Source: Bacteroidales bacterium
Lineage (GTDB): Bacteria > Bacteroidota > Bacteroidia > Bacteroidales > Bacteroidaceae
DNA length: 17,870 nucleotides
Direction: 5' to 3'
Assembly: GCA_004556745.1 (NCBI GenBank)
Contig: SFFY01000056.1
Coordinates: 1-17,870 of the forward strand
Shown here: positions 13,929 to 17,870 of the stretch, piece after piece
Numbering within the stretch: the first letter of the stretch is position 1
Layout: every line of letters starts with the position of its first letter
The notes under the pieces: generated by a model
The model's input: the letters and a program-made list of their open reading frames with translations, nothing else
What the model was told of the DNA's origin: nothing
The model's database searches: none
Program-made: the position numbers and the translations under genes

Positions 13929-15725
13929 ATGGACAACTACATCGTTTCGGCCAGAAAGTACCGCCCCACAACCTTCGACAGCGTGGTGGGGCAGAGCACG
14001 CTGACCACAACCCTGAAAAACGCGATAGCAACCGGCAAACTGGCGCACGCCTTCCTTTTCTGCGGACCGCGCGGCGTGGGCAAGACCACCTGTGCGCGTA
14101 TCTTCGCCAAAACCATCAACTGCCAGCACCCCACGGCGGACGGCGAAGCCTGCAACGAGTGCGAGAGCTGCCGCGCCTTCGCCGAGCAACGCTCGCTCAA
14201 CATCTATGAGCTGGACGCCGCCTCCAATAACTCTGTCGACGATATGCGCATGCTTATCGAGCAGGTACAGGTGCCGCCGCAGGTGGGACGCTACAAAGTG
14301 TTCATCATCGACGAGGTACACATGCTCACCACGCAGGCCTTCAACGCCTTCCTCAAAACCCTCGAAGAGCCGCCCGCACACGCTATCTTTATTCTCGCCA
14401 CTACCGAGAAACACAAGATATTACCCACCATTCTGAGCCGCTGCCAAATCTACGATTTCAACCGCATGGAGGTGCCCGATATCGTGAACCATCTCAAGGG
14501 AGTGGCGGAAAAAGAGGGCATTGCCTATGAGGAGGAAGCCCTGAGCGTCATTGCCCGCAAGGCTGATGGCGGCATGCGCGACGCGCTCTCTATCTTCGAC
14601 CAAGTGGCCAGCTTTTCAGCGGGCAATATCACCTATAAAAAGGTCATCGAAGACCTCAATATTCTCGACTACGACTATTATTTCAACCTTACGGACAGTC
14701 TGCTGAAAGGCGATATACCCGGAGCGATGCTCACTTTTAACGAGATACTGCGCAAGGGGTTTGAGGGCAACCACTTCATTGGCGGCCTCGCGGCACACTT
14801 CCGCGACTTGCTCGTGAGCCGCGACGAAAGTACGCTGCCGCTGCTCGACGTGGCAGACAACGTGCGCCAGCGTTACAGCGAGCAGGCCAAGCGTTGCAAG
14901 CCGCAATTCCTTTATCGCGCCCTGAAACTCTGCAACGATTGCGACGTGAACTATCGCGTGAGCCGCAACAAGCGGCTGGGCGTGGAACTGTGCCTCATCG
15001 AAGTGGCGCAGTGTGCGCAGGAGGACGCGCCGGGCTGTGGGCTTGGCCCTACGAAGACACTAAAACCCATTTTCGCCCACACTGCTCCCAAGAAGCAGGA
15101 GGCGCCCAAGCCCGCTGCCCCGAAACCTGCCGCCGCGCAGCCGGGACAATCTCCGATTAATAATAACCCTGCGGCACAATCGGCGGGCGTTTTACAAAAC
15201 GCCCCTACCCAGGCGGCGCAGCCTACGGCAGAGCAGGCAAAACGCCCCTTGCCCACGCTTTCGATACGCAAGACCATGGAGGCGATGCACCAGCCGCAGC
15301 AAGGTACGGTGCAAGAGAGTGCGCCGGCGTATGCCGCGCAGCAGAAGCAACAGCGCGACAAAGCCTTCGAGGCTGCCGACGTGAACCGCTGCTGGCTGCA
15401 ATACGCCCTCTCGCTGCCGCGCGAATATGCCGCCATGTCGGCACGTATGCGCAACATGACGCTCGAAGTGGCTCCTGGAAGCAAGCGCGTCACCGTGCCA
15501 GTGGAGAACGAACAGGTGATGAAGTACATGCAGCAGATGCAGCAGCAGGTGGAGCAATATCTCAGGAACGAATTGCAAAACGATTTCGTCGCGCTCGACC
15601 TCAAACTTGTGGCACGCGAGGCGCAAACGCGGGCATACAGCCCCAAAGAGCAGTTTGCCGCCATGCTCAAAGACAATCCCGCGCTCGAAACGCTGCGGCA
15701 AACCTTTAAGCTGGAATTGGCGTAA
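13929..15725 (+). CDS. dnaX: DNA polymerase III subunit gamma/tau
   Basis: The 598-residue clamp-loader ATPase. Walker A GPRGVGKT is at 46-53, zinc-binding cysteines at 65, 75, 78 and 81, Walker B IIDEVH at 126-131, and the SRC arginine finger at 170-172. Domains I-III extend to about 370, followed by an Ala/Pro/Gln-rich linker and a C-terminal tau domain from about 470. The linker contains SAGVLQNAPT (418-427), encoded by a GGGCGTTTTGCAAAACGCCC-type repeat that also occurs outside genes, so this peptide appears to be an in-frame repeat insertion. No obvious slippery heptamer for a gamma-producing frameshift was seen. A further repeat starts 6 bp after the stop codon. Confidence 0.96.
   Translation: MDNYIVSARKYRPTTFDSVVGQSTLTTTLKNAIATGKLAHAFLFCGPRGVGKTTCARIFAKTINCQHPTADGEACNECESCRAFAEQRSLNIYELDAASNNSVDDMRMLIEQVQVPPQVGRYKVFIIDEVHMLTTQAFNAFLKTLEEPPAHAIFILATTEKHKILPTILSRCQIYDFNRMEVPDIVNHLKGVAEKEGIAYEEEALSVIARKADGGMRDALSIFDQVASFSAGNITYKKVIEDLNILDYDYYFNLTDSLLKGDIPGAMLTFNEILRKGFEGNHFIGGLAAHFRDLLVSRDESTLPLLDVADNVRQRYSEQAKRCKPQFLYRALKLCNDCDVNYRVSRNKRLGVELCLIEVAQCAQEDAPGCGLGPTKTLKPIFAHTAPKKQEAPKPAAPKPAAAQPGQSPINNNPAAQSAGVLQNAPTQAAQPTAEQAKRPLPTLSIRKTMEAMHQPQQGTVQESAPAYAAQQKQQRDKAFEAADVNRCWLQYALSLPREYAAMSARMRNMTLEVAPGSKRVTVPVENEQVMKYMQQMQQQVEQYLRNELQNDFVALDLKLVAREAQTRAYSPKEQFAAMLKDNPALETLRQTFKLELA
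15185..15204 (+). repeat. Palindromic repeat, copy 2, translated within dnaX
   Basis: GGGCGTTTTACAAAACGCCC differs from the other copies by one central base. Its flanks (CGGCACAATCGGC before, CTAC after) match copy 1 at 437. It encodes GVLQNAP in the dnaX frame. The core has no stop codon in any frame. Confidence 0.85.
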
Positions 15726-15731
15726 ATGTAG

Positions 15732-15815
15732 GGGCGTTTTGCAAAACGCCCGCCAAATGCACCAATCGGCCGTTAAATGAAGGCAATCATATCCCGGGCG
15801 TTTTGCAAAACGCCC
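15732..15815. repeat. Inverted pair of palindromic repeats, copies 3 and 4
   Basis: Two copies of GGGCGTTTTGCAAAACGCCC at 15732-15751 (reverse orientation, preceded by GTAG) and 15796-15815 (forward, followed by CTAC) face each other across 44 bp, a REPIN-like layout. They lie directly after dnaX and may shape the 3' end of its mRNA. No U-tract follows. Confidence 0.8.
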
Positions 15816-15930
15816 CTACCTTCGCGAAGCAGGCAATCTATACACACGCTCGCCTTAATGGTTTGTATTTCTAATCAAAGCCATCACAGCAAACAATCAA
15901 ATTTATTCATATACTATTTTACAACAACCA

Positions 15931-16554
15931 ATGGAAAATTCACAGCACAAGTATGTCACCGTGGCATACGAACTTTTTACCGACAACGCCAAAGGCATTC
16001 ACGAACTCGTAGAGAAAGCCCCGAAAGACCACCCCTTCCAATTCATCACCGGCATGGGTTTCACGCTCGATGCCTTTGAGGAGAAAGTGGGCAGCCTCGC
16101 CGCCGGCGACAAGTTCGACTTCACGCTCTCTGTCGAGGAGGCTTACGGCCCTTACGTGCAGGAGCACGTGGTGGAACTTGACAAAAGCGTGTTCTGCATC
16201 GACGGGCGTTTCGACAAAGAGGGCGTCTATCCCGGTGCCGTACTGCCCCTCGTCAATGCCGACGGCAACCGTTTCCAGGGCCTGGTGACCGAGGTGAAGG
16301 AAAACACCGTTACGGTTGACCTCAACCATCCCTTTGCCGGCAAGCCCCTGCACTTTCGCGGCGAAGTAGTCACGGCACGCGAGGCTACGGCAGAAGAGAT
16401 ACAGGGCATGCTCAACATGATGAGCGGCGAGGGTTGCGGCTGCGGCTGCGAGGGCTGCGGCGACGACTGCCACCACGACCATCACGGCGAAGGCCATTGC
16501 AACCACGAGCATAAAGGCGACGGCCACTGCGGCTGCGGCGGCCATTGCCATTAA
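15931..16554 (+). CDS. slyD: SlyD-like FKBP-type peptidyl-prolyl isomerase with metal-binding tail
   Basis: A 207-residue cytoplasmic prolyl isomerase and chaperone. The FKBP domain contains ITGMGFTLDAFEEKVGSLAA and GDKFDFTLSVEEAYGPY (60-76). The insert-in-flap chaperone domain (about 77-128) follows, and then LNHPFAGKPLHFRGEVV closes the FKBP fold. The tail 167-207 holds 9 Cys and 10 His in 41 residues, as in SlyD proteins that bind nickel or zinc. The family supplies nickel for hydrogenases in E. coli; no such genes are nearby, so the role here may be metal storage or general folding. It starts about 115 bp after the palindrome pair; no convincing promoter was found. Confidence 0.92.
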   Translation: MENSQHKYVTVAYELFTDNAKGIHELVEKAPKDHPFQFITGMGFTLDAFEEKVGSLAAGDKFDFTLSVEEAYGPYVQEHVVELDKSVFCIDGRFDKEGVYPGAVLPLVNADGNRFQGLVTEVKENTVTVDLNHPFAGKPLHFRGEVVTAREATAEEIQGMLNMMSGEGCGCGCEGCGDDCHHDHHGEGHCNHEHKGDGHCGCGGHCH

Positions 16555-16670
16555 GAATAAGAGGATTGATAATGGATAATAAATAAAAACTGGTACTTAT
16601 TCGGAAAATAACACTAGCGTTTTGAAAGGATAAATAATATCTAAGAAAAATCCTGTACCATATTTTCCAA

Positions 16671-16705
16671 TTAGAGCCATGCTTATGCAGTAAGCATGGC
16701 TCTAA
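16671..16705. repeat. Perfect 15-bp inverted repeat between slyD and the right-end gene remnants
   Basis: TTAGAGCCATGCTTA (16671-16685) pairs with 16691-16705 around a 5-nt loop. It sits between a rightward gene and leftward remnants and may be a two-way transcription stop, but neither side has a good U-tract. The remaining bases of 16555-16717 show no gene. Confidence 0.6.
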
Positions 16706-16717
16706 TAGATTGCTTTC

Positions 16718-16891
16718 GTTATCATCTTTATTTTCCAGAACACTCATTTGATGTATGGCTATTTGATTGAGCTTTATTAAACGTTCTCCTTGTGGAATAC
16801 CCTGCTCAATAAATACCGCATTAAGATTTTCCATATTAGACAAACAGATCAGTTCGTTGATAGAGGCATAGTCCTGAATTCTAATGGCCAT
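16718..16891 (-). pseudogene. C-terminal remnant of a KilA-N-type protein
   Basis: About 58 codons reading IQDYASINELICLSNMEN and ERLIKLNQIAIHQM resemble the C-terminal end of Bacteroidota KilA-N domain proteins (phage-type DNA-binding proteins). This is from memory of the family and not verified. The N-terminal DNA-binding domain is missing, and the upstream side joins directly to an SMR-transporter start in another frame. The stop codon is lost: the frame runs on through a hairpin and into slyD antisense. Confidence 0.5.
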
Positions 16892-16935
16892 CCTATTTCA
16901 AAGATAGCTGCTATAATGAGAAATAGCCAGTGCAT
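16879..16935 (-). pseudogene. N-terminal remnant of an SMR transporter (SugE/Gdx-like)
   Basis: The ATG at 16935 opens MHWLFLIIAAIFEIGWPLEF, the first helix of small multidrug resistance proteins, with the conserved Glu13 and Trp16 seen in SugE/Gdx guanidinium exporters. After about 19 residues the frame leaves the family and stops at 16849, where sequence of the KilA-N remnant takes over. Full proteins have about 105 residues. Its ATG lies 1 bp beyond the stop of the gene upstream, so it was once part of the same operon. Confidence 0.65.
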
Positions 16936-16936
16936 A

Positions 16937-17098
16937 TTAATTATTCTCTTGTGTTCTCAAACAATGTGGCAGCTTGCCATGTTCACGATGATGAGCGGCA
17001 CAAGTACAGCATTTACCGTGACGTGGGCACTCTTTTGGACAAGTACACTCGAAATAGTTTGTTTCACCTATTATAGATGGTCAATGTGGGCAATTCAT
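16937..17098 (-). pseudogene. Small Cys-rich protein gene interrupted by an in-frame TGA
   Basis: From the ATG at 17098 the frame reads MNCPH, then TGA (17081-17083), then 47 codons ending in TAA at 16937. The part after TGA contains ECTCPKECPRHGKCCTC and HHREHGKLPHCLR, a conserved-looking CxC...CPRHGxCCxC pattern like short DUF6485-type proteins (unverified recollection). No ATG, GTG or TTG lies between the TGA and the first cysteine in this frame. It starts 2 bp after the preceding gene and ends 1 bp before the SMR start, so it is a true operon member. Nonsense mutation is the simplest reading; recoding is possible but unlikely. Confidence 0.55.
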
Positions 17099-17100
17099 AT

Positions 17101-17298
17101 TTATTTTCTAATTTCTAACGTAATCTCCATGTATGACCTCTTTCCTTCAATATAATCAGCATAGAGGGTTTCTGCATCACGTCCTTTGAGAATGTGGCAT
17201 TTGCCACACAGCTCGCAATTGTGCATACATTCCCATTTCTCACGGACGTAAGCCTGACGCTCGTCTCTTGTTGATGTCTCGATACTTGGAGGAGTCAT
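17101..17298 (-). CDS. Small Cys-containing protein of unknown function
   Basis: A 65-residue soluble protein with a C-x3-C-x2-C-x2-C cluster in ECMHNCELCGKCHIL (Cys24, 28, 31, 34), which suggests a bound metal ion or iron-sulfur centre. The remainder (GRDAETLYADYIEGKRSY) is polar and probably helical. I do not recognise a characterised family. It starts 3 bp after the YgbA-type gene and ends 2 bp before the next Cys-rich gene, so it is co-transcribed and possibly has a related role. The reading frame is intact. Confidence 0.75.
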   Translation of the reverse strand: MTPPSIETSTRDERQAYVREKWECMHNCELCGKCHILKGRDAETLYADYIEGKRSYMEITLEIRK

Positions 17299-17301
17299 TT
17301 G

Positions 17302-17601
17302 TTATAATTCTCTGATTAAATGTTTAATGGCAGCAATAGGATGATACCACATCATGCGAGGACCTTCATAACGCATGGCTTCACGCATCTTTTCCTTCAT
17401 GTCAGGCTTGTAGCAATGGATAGGACACTTCTTGCAAGTCGGTTTGTTTTCTCCGAATTTGCAATGATCCAAACGCTGATAGGCATAGTCAAGTAAGGTA
17501 GAGCACTCTTCGCAAAGCCCTTTGCTTACATGCTTTTTTCCATGGCAGTAAATCTCGATCATCTGCCTTACGGTTTTCTTTTCTTGCTCTATGCGTGTCA
17601 T
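17302..17601 (-). CDS. ygbA: YgbA-type nitrous oxide-stimulated promoter family protein
   Basis: A 99-residue cytoplasmic protein matching the YgbA_NO family: EQEKKTVRQMIEIYCHGKKH, then LCEECSTLLDYAYQRLDHC, FGENKPTCKKCPIHCYKPDM and YEGPRMMWYHPIAAIKHL. Its cysteines (C30, C33, C47, C56, C59, C63 by count) suggest metal binding. In E. coli ygbA is repressed by the NO sensor NsrR and helps growth under nitrosative stress; a similar role here is inferred. It follows a broken gene by 8 bp and precedes two small Cys genes and an SMR fragment. The length is typical and the frame intact. Confidence 0.85.
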   Translation of the reverse strand: MTRIEQEKKTVRQMIEIYCHGKKHVSKGLCEECSTLLDYAYQRLDHCKFGENKPTCKKCPIHCYKPDMKEKMREAMRYEGPRMMWYHPIAAIKHLIREL

Positions 17602-17609
17602 AACTTTCT

Positions 17610-17835
17610 CTAATTAATATTTACGTCTTGATACAGTTTGTTTGACTTGATTTCAGCATCACTGCCAACGAATGCCTTGGCTGCATTCTGGACACTTTTC
17701 AGTTGCCACATGAACCATGCAGTCACATAACCGTCTGCACTATAGAGCATCTGACCTTGTTCGCAACCTTTCTTTCGTGCCATTACATAGTAATGTCAAT
17801 GCTAAAGATAAGATAGTCAGAATGCTTTTGTTCAT
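17610..17835 (-). pseudogene. Internally deleted secreted alpha/beta-hydrolase remnant
   Basis: The ATG at 17835 begins MNKSILTILSLALTLLCNGT, a lipoprotein-type signal peptide, but this frame stops at 17740. A second frame from 17783 to 17610 carries 57 residues including GQMLYSADGYVTAWFMWQLK and NKLYQDVNIN, which resemble the C-terminus of dienelactone-hydrolase-like or cutinase-like alpha/beta hydrolases (unverified). The simplest account is one gene that lost its middle, joining its two ends out of frame. The usual catalytic core is absent. Confidence 0.5.
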
Positions 17836-17870
17836 TGCATTTTTGTTCAATTATTTGGTAGTGTCTTTGT

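Noticed and set aside
13929..15725. Programmed frameshift making a short gamma form of DnaX
   Set aside because: No A AAA AAG type heptamer with a following stem was found in the linker region.
16412..16891. Single 159-residue minus-strand protein
   Set aside because: Only the first 58 or so codons look like protein; the rest runs through a perfect hairpin and then antisense to the slyD metal-binding tail.
17081..17083. Selenocysteine codon
   Set aside because: No selenocysteine insertion hairpin was evident after the TGA, neighbouring genes are decaying, and gmk uses TGA as a normal stop. Kept only as a remote option.
16790..17155. Plus-strand open frame of 121 codons
   Set aside because: It lies opposite recognisable remnants and the Cys-rich genes and resembles no family.

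Overview
The window looks like a chromosomal segment of a member of the Bacteroidota, most likely Bacteroidales (Prevotellaceae-like). Three things point there: promoters of the TTTG-N19-TAnnTTTG type, leaders without clear Shine-Dalgarno sites, and a full Na+-NQR operon of the kind common in that order. Coding regions are fairly GC-rich, whereas the last 1.3 kb is visibly AT-rich. I cannot name the species from sequence alone.

Layout, left to right. 1-542 holds no gene but has a hairpin, an array of 17-bp palindromes, a 24-bp inverted repeat and a short palindromic repeat. 543-2207 (+) is an ABC exporter half-transporter. 2228-2966 is a palindrome-rich mobile element carrying an IS200/REP-associated-type Y1 transposase. 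3018-4136 (+) is hemW. 4177-4440 (+) has a promoter, a foldable transcript and U-tract stops but no protein, so it is a candidate small RNA. On the minus strand follow yicC (6774-5899), gmk (5548-4979) and nadD (4982-4401), with a 229-bp transposase-less derivative of the mobile element between yicC and gmk. The minus-strand operon nqrA-B-C-D-E-F fills 13074-6880. 13102-13928 is a long non-coding stretch with a TACGTGA/TCACGTA array, a second palindrome-array element, a second 229-bp derivative and the dnaX promoter. dnaX (13929-15725, +) and a SlyD-like prolyl isomerase (15931-16554, +) follow. The right end (16718-17835, minus) mixes two intact small genes (YgbA-type and a 65-residue Cys protein) with at least four broken genes.

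Working together: nqrA-F encode the six-subunit sodium-pumping NADH:quinone oxidoreductase. yicC-gmk-nadD is a housekeeping run (RNA turnover, GMP phosphorylation, NAD synthesis). dnaX, hemW and slyD are independent housekeeping genes.

The unusual part is the non-coding DNA. At least five repeat families occur in 17.9 kb: the transposase-linked GTGCCTGGAAGGCAC palindromes (three elements); GGGCGTTTTGCAAAACGCCC palindromes, one of them translated in frame inside dnaX; 17-bp palindromes at 21-bp period (two sites); TCACGTA at 21/22-bp period; and 8-bp AGTAAACR/AGTAGACG arrays in inverted pairs in both large gaps of the nqr operon. A 15-bp ACAATATTATATATA motif also sits just ahead of several start codons. 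I see no defence system, CRISPR array, tRNA or rRNA.
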